DNA from: Eubacterium plexicaudatum ASF492
GTDB taxonomy: Bacteria > Bacillota > Clostridia > Lachnospirales > Lachnospiraceae
Reading direction: 5' to 3'
Assembly (NCBI RefSeq): GCF_000364225.2
Contig: NZ_AQFT02000001.1
Span: 434,001 to 498,000 of the forward strand
Length of the DNA: 64,000 nucleotides
In this document: piece by piece, positions 43,897 through 52,303 of the stretch
How the letters are laid out: each line of letters opens with the position of its first letter
Numbering within the stretch: position 1 is the stretch's first letter
Position numbers and translations under genes: made by a program
The notes under the pieces: generated by a model
Databases searched by the model: none
What the model was told of the DNA's origin: nothing
Seen by the model: the letters and a program-made list of their open reading frames with translations, nothing else

Positions 43897-43954
43897 GGCA
43901 AGACAGCTAAATCTATCCTGATTAGCTGCGGCGCAAGGTTAGCGCCATTTGACA
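43897..43954 (+). pseudogene. virD4: virD4 coupling protein, 58-bp fragment (piece 3 of 4)
   Basis: GGC AAG ACA GCT AAA ... GAC A encodes 'GKTAKSILISCGARLAPFD', a conserved run of VirD4, and follows directly on piece 2 ('...KYKLAAG'). It is bounded on the left by the IME (GG core) and on the right by the first base of group II intron 2 at 43955. The codon split by the intron is completed at 50309 (A+TA = Ile). Confidence 0.9.
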
Positions 43955-44728
43955 GTGCAGCGACACGTTGTCGCATATAAACTTTGCGTAGGATTTTCCT
44001 GCAAAGAGGTAAAAGTGACGGAAAGGTAACAGCCTTTCTAACTGATATTCCGAGAAGTGGAATGACGGGGTAACGCCCTGAAACGCTTCCCTTGATACTG
44101 CGTTGGAAGAAACGGGACGTATTTCCCACAACTGACACAGCACGCTGAAGTCGGCTGTCTGCACCTGCGACTGTCCCTTTTGGGGATAAAGCAAAACCGA
44201 GCCAGAGGTGGCCGGGGGTGTTAGGCCGGAGGTCTATAAAGTACCTATGTCCAGAATGCGGCTGACTACCGCTGACAAAAGCCCGAATGTACAGGTCTAT
44301 AACGGGATATGGTAGAAATGCCATAGCCGTGAAAACGGCGTATGTGGGGGAAAGTAAGATTTGTCGATATGAAATTCCCTATGGTGTTACAGGCATCATC
44401 AAGCATACAGGCCTAAAGGGCAGGGTTAAGGGTATTATGCACAGATAGGAATATCGGAACGTGGAAAGCCCCGGATGTGGAGTGGATACGCACGATGAAG
44501 CACTGAACGGGAAAATCGTGTCGCCCTTATGGGAGGTGCGGTATAACCGTTCTTAATCCGGGAGGAAAGAGCAGCCATGCTACCTGTGAAGCCGTGAACA
44601 AAGTAAGCGGTGGAGGGACGGGCTGTAGTCAGGAACAGAAATAAAATCATAATCAATAAACACGCATAGGTTCGAGTAGGACTAAGAAAGGCGAAAATCC
44701 AAACGAAAGTGAGGACAAGTAACCGACT

Positions 44729-46416
44729 ATGGCAACAGGAAAGGCACAAAAGAAAGATAAGTTAAGGCACGCCGAGTATTATGACTTTCAGGAAATTCAA
44801 GATAAGCTGTACGCCGACAGCAGTAAGGGTAAAGTTTTCAAACATCTGGTTGAAATCATTGCATTGCCCGAAAATATACGGCTGGCATACCGCAACATCA
44901 AGAAAAATCATGGGAGCATGACACCCGGCACAGATGGAAAAACAATTACAGAATTAGCAACACTCTCTGATGAACAGCTAATTTCTTCCGTACAGCACAA
45001 GTTAGACTGGTACGTTCCGCAAAGTGTCCGGCGGGTAGAGATTCCGAAAGGAAATGACCCAACAAAGAAACGCCCTCTTGGAATACCGACAATTATGGAC
45101 AGGCTGATACAACAGTGCGTATTGCAGGTCATGGAGCCGATATGTGAGGCTAAATTCCACGACCATAGCTATGGATTCCGCCCTAACAGGAACCAACAGC
45201 ACGCAATCGCTCAGGTTCATAAGGATATGCAGAGAAGCAATCTCCACTATGTCGTAGATATAGACATCAAGGGGTTCTTCGACAACGTGAACCACGGAAA
45301 ACTGCTGAAACAGCTCTGGACAATGGGAATCCATGACAAAAAGCTGCTCTGTATCCTATCCGCTATGTTAAAAGCGGAGGTGGCCGGGATTGGATTCCCG
45401 GAAGTCGGGACGCCGCAGGGCGGTATTATCTCGCCCCTGCTCTCCAATGTAGTTCTGAATGAATTAGATTGGTGGCTTGCCAGTCAATGGGAAGAAATAC
45501 CGACAGAGTTCCCGTATAAGGAAACAGTCAATCCGAATGGAAGCGTGAGTAAAAGCCATAAGTTTTCCGCACTGCGGAGGACAAAACTGAAAGAAGTTAC
45601 CTGCGTCCGATATGCTGATGATTTTAAGATATTTACAAACAGCTATCAAAATGCAGTGAAGCTATTCCACGCAACCAAAAGCTGGCTCCATGAAAGGCTC
45701 GCTCTTGAAATCAGCCCTGAAAAATCGAAGGTGATTAACCTGAAAGAGCAGTATTCAGAGTTTCTCGGTTTCAAGCTAAAGGTTATCCCCCGTGGGAAAC
45801 GGAGCGACGGACGCACCAAATATGTAGTGGAGAGCCATATCAGAGAGAAATCTATCGCGAAAATAAAACCAAACTTAAAACGGCTGATTTACGACATTGA
45901 GTTCCCGTCACAAGGCAAGCGTACTGAATATCAGGCGATTTGCCGCTACAACGTTTATGTAATGGGAATCCATGACTACTATCAATTAGCCACAAAGGTC
46001 TGCGACGACCTTACGCCATTCGCCTTATCTGTCCACAAGAGCCTGCGGGCAAGACTGAAAGAACGGGTTAAAACTGCAAAACAGGTCAGGAAAAGGAAAC
46101 TTCCGTGTGAAGTCCCAAAAGTTATCAGGGAACGGTATGGGAAGAGCAAACAGCTCCGATATGTAGCCGGACACGCAGTTGTCCCGGTAGGTTACATACG
46201 GCACAAGTCCCAAAGTCCATGAACCGCAAAATCAATTCTTATACGCCCGAGGGCAGAGCCGAAATCCATAAGAATCTGGACAGAATCGATATGACGGTTC
46301 TTCATTACCTGATGAGGAACCCGGTTCTATACCGTACTATCGAATACAACGATAACAGGCTTTCACTATATTCGGCCCAAATGGGAAAATGTGCCGTATC
46401 TGGCAAAGTGCTTTCT
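44729..46416 (+). pseudogene. ltrA: Group II intron reverse transcriptase/maturase 2 (main part), frameshifted and split
   Basis: Residues 1-497 hold RT domains ('LAYRNIKKNHGSMTPGTDGKTI', 'EVGTPQGGIISPLLSNVVLNELDWW', active site 'CVRYADDFKIF') and the X domain. At CCC 46209-46211 one base is missing; with it restored the frame goes on 'KSMNRKINSYTPEGRAEIHKNLD...GKCAVSGKVLS' and is then cut at 46416 by the transposon. The HNH end resumes at 49983. It is related to, but clearly different from, the protein of intron 1. Confidence 0.9.
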
Positions 46417-46608
46417 GTCGGACGGCAAATTGATGGAAACGCAAACAGCGAATTATTTTTCCGACATTTATCCTATTGACTGCGCAGTGCTGTCTGCAAA
46501 TGCATAGTCCTGTCAAAAATGCTGCACGTTGTTGTCGGTATTGTTTTTCCGCCTGAAATGCAAAAGGCCATGGATCCCATCATGAGACACACGGCCCATA
46601 TGAAAAAT

Positions 46609-46932
46609 TTAGTTTTTCTCCTGCTTGTCGGCCAGAACAGGAAGATGAACCAGGCCGGTGGCGACAGTCACTGCATCCACCTTCCGCATCAGGGAGCCGA
46701 TCCTTTCTTCATTCCAAAAGATATCGGAGAAATCGGAGAGCTCGCACCCTACATCATGGTTAGGGATGCACAGGTAGTTCCCATATTTATGCCGTCCGGC
46801 GAGGATGTGGAAGTAAGTCCCCCGCCCATTGATCTCAGCTTCATACCATCCGTTCCCCGTGCTCAGCAGGATGATCTGCCCCGTCCAGGTCTCCTTGCGG
46901 GAACCGCTTTTCAGGATACAGGTATAATTCAT
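46609..46932 (-). CDS. DUF6618-like accessory protein of transposon 1
   Basis: 107 residues: 'MNYTCILKSGSRKETWTGQIILLSTGNGWYEAEINGRGTYFHILAGRHKYGNYLCIPNHDVGCELSDFSDIFWNEERIGSLM...VDAVTVATGLVHLPVL'. It is small, beta-rich and soluble, with ribosome site GGAGGAATGGAAC before ATG 46932. It lies 12 bp after the ATPase gene in the same direction. I take it as the DUF6618 family. Its role in transposition is unknown. Confidence 0.6.
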   Translation of the reverse strand: MNYTCILKSGSRKETWTGQIILLSTGNGWYEAEINGRGTYFHILAGRHKYGNYLCIPNHDVGCELSDFSDIFWNEERIGSLMRKVDAVTVATGLVHLPVLADKQEKN

Positions 46933-46944
46933 GTTCCATTCCTC

Positions 46945-47751
46945 CTATCCGAGATTCTGGCTGCTGACAGAAGCCAGGATGACATCCGTATCGATCACTT
47001 TCTTGTCCATCTGTGCCCCTAGAGTCAGCGCGTCGGTCATCAGGTTGTCCACCAGGCGGGGGCTCCCCTGGGAGTGACTGTGGACGGCAGAAAGCGCCGC
47101 CTGGTCGATGATGGAGGCTGCGCCTCCGGCACAGGCGATCTTGTGGAGGATGTACTGCGCCACTTCGGAGTCTGAGAGCCCGGAAAAGTTGTAGTGCACT
47201 GTGATCCTCTGGCGCAGGGCCTCATGGACGGGCTTTTTCAGGGTGCTGTTCAGGTGGGGCTCGCCGCAGAGGATGAGCGTGAAGCAGTTCAGGGAGTCAT
47301 ACCCATAGTTCATGAGCATCTTGATGTCCTCCAGGATGCCGGTAGAGAGGTATTGTGCCTCATCGACGGCCAGGAGGAGGGGCTGCTTCTTGTCCTTGTA
47401 AAGGTAGAGGATCTGCTCCTGTACGGCGCGGAACATCCCAGGCTTGCCGCCCCTTGGCTCTAGCCCCAGGACAGAGCAGAGCTGGCGGTAGAATTCCATG
47501 ACGCTGACGGTGGAGAGGCAGATGTACTCCATGTGGTAGAGGTTTGGATTGAGGTTCTTTGCAAAGCAGCGCAGGGCGAAGGATTTGCCCATGCCGGGGC
47601 GTGCGGTAAAGAGTCCTATACCCCTTGTGTCCTTTAAGTAGTCCAGGCGGGACGTCATCTCGGAGATGTCCTTTGAGAGGAACCGGTCCTTTTCTCTTGC
47701 GTTCTGTTTGTCAAAGGGATTGAAGGAAAACCCATAGTAGGAACGGAACAT
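46945..47751 (-). CDS. ExeA/TniB-like AAA+ ATPase of transposon 1
   Basis: 268 residues. 'MFRSYYGFSFNPFDKQ' (ExeA-like start), Walker A 'LFTARPGMGKSFALRCF' (about 43-59), Walker B 'PLLLAVDEAQYLSTGILEDIKMLMN' and sensor 'FTLILCGEPHLNSTLKK', then 'ALRQRITVHYNFSGLSDSEVAQYI'. Such ATPases select targets and activate the DDE transposase, as TniB, IstB or TnsC do. Its start overlaps the transposase stop (ATGA-type), so the two are co-translated. Confidence 0.85.
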   Translation of the reverse strand: MFRSYYGFSFNPFDKQNAREKDRFLSKDISEMTSRLDYLKDTRGIGLFTARPGMGKSFALRCFAKNLNPNLYHMEYICLSTVSVMEFYRQLCSVLGLEPRGGKPGMFRAVQEQILYLYKDKKQPLLLAVDEAQYLSTGILEDIKMLMNYGYDSLNCFTLILCGEPHLNSTLKKPVHEALRQRITVHYNFSGLSDSEVAQYILHKIACAGGAASIIDQAALSAVHSHSQGSPRLVDNLMTDALTLGAQMDKKVIDTDVILASVSSQNLG

Positions 47752-49019
47752 CAGACCTCACCCCCGATCCTTGAATAATCGATGGAGGGCGTGTTGTTGC
47801 GTTTCGTCCTGCAGTTCTCGTTCTTATCCGTAGGCCGGATGGGGTAATGCGCCCCCTCACAAAGGATGAAGGCGGAGGACATGTCGTCCGGCAGGAAACG
47901 GATCTCCACTTTTGAAGAAATGAACTGCATGGGAACGTCATAGGACACCTTGTCGATGGAGACGGTAGAGTCCTTGTTCACCTTCCTGGTGATGCGGTTC
48001 AGGAAACATTCCTCCAGCCACTCCCTGGACTTAGGGCTTCGGATGGAGGAGCGTGTCTGCTGGTAGCGTTGCATGGGCGTGGTGCCAATACCGGAATGGA
48101 CAGACGTATTGTAGGTGCGCATATAGTCCTTAAGCAGCCCGTTAAACTGCGCCAGCGAGGTGATGGAATCCATGTCTAGTGTATAGAGCCAGGTTTCTTT
48201 CAGCGTCCTGAACTGGCGTTCTATCTTAGCCTTGGAAGCGCCGTCACGAATTTTTGTATGCAAAAGGACCGTCCCGATGGAGCCGCAGATGAGGGAGAGC
48301 TGCTCATTTGAATAGCTGCATCCGTTGTCGACATAGAGCTTCGCCGGGATTCCATGGGCGGCCACGGCATCCCTCAACACCTTCTGGAAGTTATAGGCAT
48401 TATCGTTATAGAAGAGGCCGCCGCCCACCAGAAAACGGGAATGGTCATCAATAATCATAATGCAGTAGACTCTCCTGCGCCGTCCGTCCTCCGTGATAAA
48501 AGGCAGGTAACAGGTATCGGCCTGCCACATCTTCCCAAAGGCATCTTCTTCAAATGCCTTCCTGTCCCGCATGCCGGGGTTGCGTGCCGATTTCAGGTCA
48601 TGTTTCCTGACGAAGCGCTGGACGGCGCAGACGCTGACTGTGGCAGGGATGAAGGCTTCTTCAACGAGGTGCCGGTGGATCTGTGTAGCGTTCAGCCGTG
48701 GGAAGGCCTCCTTGAGGCGGTAGATCTCCTCGATGGCCGTGTCTGGGAGTACCCGTGTGGAGCCCTTATCGGAACGCTCCTGCGGCATGAGGGCGTCGAT
48801 GCCGCCGTTCTGGTAGAGGGACACCCATTTGCTGAGGGTCTTGGGGCTGTACTGGAACACGGAGCCGTCAGGCAGGGCGAGGGGCTTTTCCGTGACTCTC
48901 TGGTAATAGGCGTTCCTGGACGCATCCGGATAAAGGCCATGGATGACCGACGCTATGAGAGCGAGGCGGAACTGCGCCATGGCGGCTGCGTCTGAAAGTT
49001 TTTTTTGATTGTTGTCCAT
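47751..49019 (-). CDS. DDE (rve-type) transposase of transposon 1
   Basis: 422 residues from ATG 49019 (TTAAGGAGGACATTTCT upstream, minus strand). N-terminal HTH ('YSPKTLSKWVSLYQNGGIDALMPQERSDKGSTRVLP', then 'LNATQIHRHLVEEAFIPATVSVCAVQRFVRKHDL'). Catalytic core 'FGKMWQADTCYLPFI' (Asp), 'PAKLYVDNGCSYSNEQL' (Asp), 'GASKAKIERQFRTLKETWL' (Glu). C-terminal Mu/IstA-like beta barrel 'KVNKDSTVSIDKVSYDVP'. It belongs to the retroviral-integrase-like transposases that work with an AAA+ partner. Confidence 0.9.
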   Translation of the reverse strand: MDNNQKKLSDAAAMAQFRLALIASVIHGLYPDASRNAYYQRVTEKPLALPDGSVFQYSPKTLSKWVSLYQNGGIDALMPQERSDKGSTRVLPDTAIEEIYRLKEAFPRLNATQIHRHLVEEAFIPATVSVCAVQRFVRKHDLKSARNPGMRDRKAFEEDAFGKMWQADTCYLPFITEDGRRRRVYCIMIIDDHSRFLVGGGLFYNDNAYNFQKVLRDAVAAHGIPAKLYVDNGCSYSNEQLSLICGSIGTVLLHTKIRDGASKAKIERQFRTLKETWLYTLDMDSITSLAQFNGLLKDYMRTYNTSVHSGIGTTPMQRYQQTRSSIRSPKSREWLEECFLNRITRKVNKDSTVSIDKVSYDVPMQFISSKVEIRFLPDDMSSAFILCEGAHYPIRPTDKNENCRTKRNNTPSIDYSRIGGEV

Positions 49020-49109
49020 AGAAATGTCCTCCTTAAGTGGTTTTCCCCCATTATGGGGCAGAAACGGGAGGAAAGCCATGCCCATGGCGTGTGGTTGGAG
49101 GAAAACAGT

Positions 49110-49703
49110 TCATGGGCCGAACACCTGTTGGCAGTAAGGCGCCGGATTTTTATGGGACTGGAGGAAGGACTTTGTAAAACGGCGGACAAAGGCGGAGGCG
49201 AAATCCGAATAAGCCGGCTGCGTGAGCAGGGACTTAAGGAAGGAAAGGCCGGAAACCTCCATGGAGGAAAGCACGCCGAGCCAATCTTCCTTCTGCACCC
49301 GAAAGAGCTGCAGCCACCGGCGCAGCTGGGAAAGGGTGATGCCGAAGCGTTCGCATAGCCTTTCCACAGTGGAAAGGCGCAGGAAATACTCCGCCAGGAC
49401 ACGTAGAAGGAAGAACAGGCCGTAGCCGGAGTAGGGAATGATGAAGTCCGGGAGGATGGCATGGGTATGGCCACAGGTACAGATAAGGCGCATGATGCAG
49501 AGGCTGTGGCGGACCTGGGTGCCGCCTATAAAGTCCACCAGGGAGCGGTCATAGTAGGCATGGATGCGGCAGGATCCCTTTCCCCCACAGCAGGGACAGG
49601 TCTGCAGTTCCGAACGGAATCCGGCCATAAAGGAATCGAACAGGATCTTTGATGAACTTTTTATACGAACCAGCTTGCAAAACAGGGAATTTTCTCTTAT
49701 CAT
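49110..49703 (-). CDS. DUF6431-like zinc-ribbon protein of transposon 1
   Basis: 197 residues from ATG 49703 (an upstream extension to 49889 is less likely). 'QTCPCCGGKGSCRIHAYYDRSLVDFIGG...RLICTCGHTHAILPDFIIPYSGYGLFF' contains two Cys pairs of a zinc ribbon and the 'HA.L....PYS' signature. A helical C-terminus follows with an HTH-like 'STVERLCERFGITLSQLRRWL'. A homologue with the same motif occurs in transposon 2 (60025-60510). It is probably a DNA-binding transposition factor. Inferred from context. Confidence 0.7.
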   Translation of the reverse strand: MIRENSLFCKLVRIKSSSKILFDSFMAGFRSELQTCPCCGGKGSCRIHAYYDRSLVDFIGGTQVRHSLCIMRLICTCGHTHAILPDFIIPYSGYGLFFLLRVLAEYFLRLSTVERLCERFGITLSQLRRWLQLFRVQKEDWLGVLSSMEVSGLSFLKSLLTQPAYSDFASAFVRRFTKSFLQSHKNPAPYCQQVFGP

Positions 49704-49982
49704 AATATATGTCGGTGGTGCCGGAGCCTCATGAGAGGGACATGATCCCGTATAAGGCAGGCACACTGGTATGCGAGAGAAAGAACGAACTGTGGAAGGG
49801 GCTGTTCTTTCTCTTTTTTTTGTTCCATAAAAACTATATCGGAATGACATGGGATGGTCAAGAGGAAAACGTGCCGCCTCCTGTAGCACACTTTTATAGA
49901 CAGTGTATAAAAATTGAGATTATAATTTGACGTTTTTGTGCGGGAGATAGGAACTTTAATTTGCTGGGCTACAGTGCTTTCT

Positions 49983-50198
49983 ATTGGCGATATTCATTGC
50001 CATCACAAAGTGCCACGGTATTTAGGCGGCAAGGACAACTATCAAAATCTGGTGTTGGTATGTGAAGATGTACATCATCTGATTCATGCCACAAACCCTG
50101 ATATTATCAGAAAGTATATGGAAATCCTAGGCCTTGACCAAAAGCAGAAAGAAAAACTCAATAAGTTAAGAAGCCTTGTCCACGTTGAGAGTTATTGA
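49983..50198 (+). pseudogene. ltrA: Group II intron maturase 2, HNH endonuclease end
   Basis: After the right target duplication the frame resumes 'IGDIHCHHKVPRYLGGKDNYQNLVLVCEDVHHLIHATNPDIIRKYMEILGLDQKQKEKLNKLRSLVHVESY' and stops at 50198. H-H-N residues of the HNH nuclease are intact. Before the transposon came in, this was continuous with 'GKCAVSGKVLS' at 46416. Confidence 0.88.
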
Positions 50199-50308
50199 GA
50201 TGAAATAAAATCTGTTCCTGATGGCAAGCCGGGTGAGCTGAAAGGTTCACGCCCGGTTTAGGGCGGGGGAAAATCCGGAGATAACATCAAAGGATTACCT
50301 ATCGCTAT

Positions 50309-50778
50309 TAAAGGAGCTGCGTGACCTTATGGAGTATGACGATCTGGAACTTGACACGCTTGGGGAACAGAAAACAGCATTGTTCGTCATTATTTCAGAT
50401 ACGGACGCCACCTTTAATTTCGTGGTGTCAATCATGTATTCACAGCTCTTTAATCTACTCTGTGACAAGGCAGATGATGTCTATAACGGCAGGCTTCCGG
50501 TTCATGTGAGGATGCTGTTGGACGAGTTTGCGAATATCGGTCAGATTCCGCAGTTTGAGAAGCTGATCGCCACAATCCGGAGCCGTGAAATATCGGCTTC
50601 CATTATTTTGCAGTCCAAATCTCAGCTAAAGGCAATTTATAAGGACAACGCTGACACGATTGAGGGGGATTGTGACACCGCCTTGTTCCTCGGAGGGAAG
50701 GAAAAGACCACTCTGAAAGAGCTGGAAGATGTTTTAGGAAAGGAGACCATCGTGCGCCCGTTAGGGTGTATGCCATAA
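50309..50778 (+). pseudogene. virD4: virD4 coupling protein, C-terminal-half fragment (piece 4 of 4)
   Basis: Reads 'KELRDLMEYDDLELDTLGEQKTALFVIISDTDATFNFVVSIMYSQLFNLLCDKADDVYNGRLPVHVRMLLDEFANIGQIPQFEKLIATIRSREISASIILQSKSQLKAIYKDNADTIEGDCDTALFLGGKEKTTLKELEDVLGKET', including Walker B 'VRMLLDEFANIG' and the hexamer-contact region. The likeness ends at about 50752 ('ETI' then 'VRPLGCMP' and stop), where a minus-strand block begins. The last about 100 residues of VirD4 are absent. Confidence 0.9.
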
Positions 50779-50785
50779 ACCGCCT

Positions 50786-51007
50786 TTAGCAAGCGGTAGA
50801 CAAAGATATCAAAGATCGGATGACCGGAATCTGTCTGACCTTTTTTCCAATGGTCCGGCGTTCTAACGCAAAAACCATATCGCTGGTGCGCTCAAAAAAT
50901 CCGATGTCCTTTTTCCAGCTCATCCCGCATTTACAATGCTGTAAGCCGATAAACTGCTGTTTCATTTTTCTGCCGCAGACGGGGCAGACTTTATTACTGG
51001 TTCCCAT
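50786..51007 (-). CDS. Small zinc-ribbon protein
   Basis: 73 residues, 'MGTSNKVCPVCGRKMKQQFIGLQHCKCGMSWKKDIGFFERTSDMVFALERRTIGKKVRQIPVIRSLISLSTAC'. CPVC and CKC form a zinc knuckle. It starts 2 bp after the PDDEXK gene stop (on the minus strand), so the two are probably one operon. It has no recognised family. The C-terminal end may be read-through into the junction with virD4. Confidence 0.55.
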   Translation of the reverse strand: MGTSNKVCPVCGRKMKQQFIGLQHCKCGMSWKKDIGFFERTSDMVFALERRTIGKKVRQIPVIRSLISLSTAC

Positions 51008-51009
51008 AT

Positions 51010-52029
51010 TTATTCTTCCATCTTATAAAAGCTGTCCAAGTTCAGCTCCCGTTTCAGTTCTTCTTCGGATGGCAGATAAGTAAAATACTTCGACGCGAAT
51101 ATCTGGCGGTTATCTTCCGGCAGCGTGTATTTTACAATGGAATCTCCTTTGTCCGCGCAAAGGACAATGCCAATCGGCGGCGTATCACCGTCATTCATCA
51201 TCTCACGAGTGTAATAATTCACATACATCTGCATCTGGCCCAAATCCTGATGGGTCAGCTTGCCCATTTTCAAATCTATGAGGACAAAGCATTTCAGAAT
51301 ATAATTATAAAAAACCAGGTCGATGAAAAAGTCCTGCCCATCCAGTGTAAACCGTTTTTGGCGCGCCACAAATGAAAAGCCGCGTCCAAGCTCTAAAAGG
51401 AAGTGCTGAAGATGGTCGATCAGGGCTTGCTCCAGTTCGCCCTCATACACATGAGTGTCCGGCTGGATCTGCAAAAATTCCATTACATAAGGGTCCTTGA
51501 TTATTTTTTCATATTCCGGTTTTGGCTCGGTAGTCTGGATTTCTTTTGCCACAAGCGATTTATCCTGACTTGCTAAAATGCGCTGGTAGTACATGGTGTT
51601 AATCTGCCGTTCCAGCTGCCGGACACTCCACGCAGATTTTGCACATTCTTCTGCATAAAAAGTCCTTGCCTGTTCATCCTGGACACGCATTAAAAGCCGA
51701 TAATGGGACCAGCTCAATTCGGCACACAGTGTGTGCCGAATCGGAAACAAGCAATAAAACTGGCGCATTGCCCGAAGATTACGGACGGTAAAACCCTTTC
51801 CAAACTCAACAGTCAGCTGTTCAGATAAATAATCCAGAAGTTTTTTTCCATACTCGGCCCGGTCATTTTCTCCACACGCTTTATAGATTTGTTCTCCTAT
51901 TTCCCAGTAGGTGATTACCATTGTGGAATTTACCGCCGCGCTTAAACGGTGTTGCGCGGAAACAATCGAATTGCGGATAGAATGATAGGTCTGTTCCGCA
52001 TTTTGATTGATTTGCAAATCGTGATTCAA
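51010..52029 (-). CDS. YhcG-type PDDEXK nuclease (DUF1016)
   Basis: 339 residues. TTG 52029 is chosen as start because AAGGAGG lies 8 bp before it and the -10 box of a promoter (TATAAT) overlaps the longer frame. The N-terminal DUF1016_N is 'LSAAVNSTMVITYWEIGEQIYKACGENDRAEYGKKLLDYLSEQLTVEFGKGFTVRNLRAMRQFY...ELSWSHYRLLMRVQD'. The C-terminal nuclease is 'GRGFSFVARQKRFTLDGQDFFIDLVFYNYILKCFVLIDLKMGKLTHQDLGQMQMYVNYY', with D and the D-L-K catalytic pair in place. Solitary relatives occur in mobile DNA and defence islands. The physiological target is unknown. Confidence 0.88.
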   Translation of the reverse strand: MNHDLQINQNAEQTYHSIRNSIVSAQHRLSAAVNSTMVITYWEIGEQIYKACGENDRAEYGKKLLDYLSEQLTVEFGKGFTVRNLRAMRQFYCLFPIRHTLCAELSWSHYRLLMRVQDEQARTFYAEECAKSAWSVRQLERQINTMYYQRILASQDKSLVAKEIQTTEPKPEYEKIIKDPYVMEFLQIQPDTHVYEGELEQALIDHLQHFLLELGRGFSFVARQKRFTLDGQDFFIDLVFYNYILKCFVLIDLKMGKLTHQDLGQMQMYVNYYTREMMNDGDTPPIGIVLCADKGDSIVKYTLPEDNRQIFASKYFTYLPSEEELKRELNLDSFYKMEE

Positions 52030-52054
52030 TTTTGCTCCCTCCTTGCCTATGGAC

Positions 52055-52082
52055 ATTATACCACGCAATCACAAAAAAACAA
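52055..52082 (-). promoter_or_regulatory. Promoter of the PDDEXK gene
   Basis: On the minus strand TTGTTT, 16 bp, perfect TATAAT (plus-strand 52077-52082 and 52055-52060), 25 bp before the TTG start codon. Confidence 0.5.
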
Positions 52083-52303
52083 ATGCCCCAAAAATCTTGC
52101 TGTCTTTTTCATAAAAGCTGCGCTTTCTCTCATCAGAGATTGTAAAAAACTTGAAATAATGTGACCACACCAATTTAACAGACGGTGTCTGGCATTTTCC
52201 ATATACTCACTCCTCTATGAAAAGACCCGCCCGTTTGCGGGACTGTCTGCGCTATGACCTTTATCAGTATATCCTATTTCATGCCGAAAGTAAATCGCCA
52301 AAG

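Larger units (their letters stand above)
30175..43898 (+). mobile_element. 13.7-kb mobilizable transposon/IME (serine recombinase 2)
   Basis: Removing 30177-43898, or equally 30175-43896, rejoins virD4 as GCG GCG GGC AAG ACA (A-A-G-K-T). The shared dinucleotide at both ends is GG, as expected for a large serine recombinase core. Contents: recombinase at the left end, TnpV remnant, PadR/MATE, zinc ribbon, XRE, three sigma-like regulators, TTRAP-like protein, DUF3847, oriT-like site, MobA/MobL relaxase, VLP-type Cys-rich protein, RepA-like, DnaC-like, TnpW, Rpn nuclease. It encodes its own relaxase but no transfer machinery, so it must use a helper. Confidence 0.85.
46417..49973 (-). mobile_element. 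Transposon 1: DDE transposase + AAA+ ATPase + DUF6431 + DUF6618
   Basis: A 3.56-kb element with ends TGTCGGACGGCAAATT (left) and, inverted on the right, TGTAGCCCAGCAAATT (11-12 of 16 identical, TGT...ACA termini). All four genes are on the minus strand in the order DUF6431, transposase, ATPase, DUF6618. The layout resembles TniA/TniB or IstA/IstB systems with one zinc-ribbon protein added. No cargo or CRISPR genes are present. Confidence 0.82.
46408..49982. repeat. Target-site duplication of transposon 1
   Basis: GTGCTTTCT occurs at 46408-46416 and 49974-49982. If the element begins with TGT and ends with ACA, the duplication is 8 bp (GTGCTTTC); otherwise 9 bp. Removing one copy and the element restores the HNH frame 'GKVLSIGDIHCHHK'. 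Confidence 0.88.
43955..50308 (+). mobile_element. Group II intron 2 in virD4, itself split by a transposon
   Basis: It begins GTGCAGCGACACG (43955) and ends ...CCTATCGCTAT (50308). Removing it joins 'CCATTTGACA' to 'TAAAGGAGCTGCG', restoring 'PFDIKELRDLM'. Domains I-IV precede the protein gene at 44729. Domain V (AGCCGGGTGAGCTGAAAGG...) lies at about 50230-50262 and domain VI follows. TGTCGA at 44362-44367 can pair with TTGACA, the last exon bases (EBS1/IBS1, one G-U). The 3.56-kb transposon at 46417-49973 interrupts the HNH part of its protein. Confidence 0.9.

Noticed and set aside
47194-49358. Long plus-strand frames over the minus-strand transposase and ATPase genes
   Set aside because: They are antisense shadows of GC-rich genes. 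The minus-strand proteins have full motif sets and ribosome sites.
46417-49973. CRISPR-associated transposon (Tn7-like with TnsB/TnsC homologues)
   Set aside because: Only DDE and AAA+ genes resemble TnsB/TnsC. No Cas gene, repeat array, TnsA or TniQ-like protein is present in or near the element.
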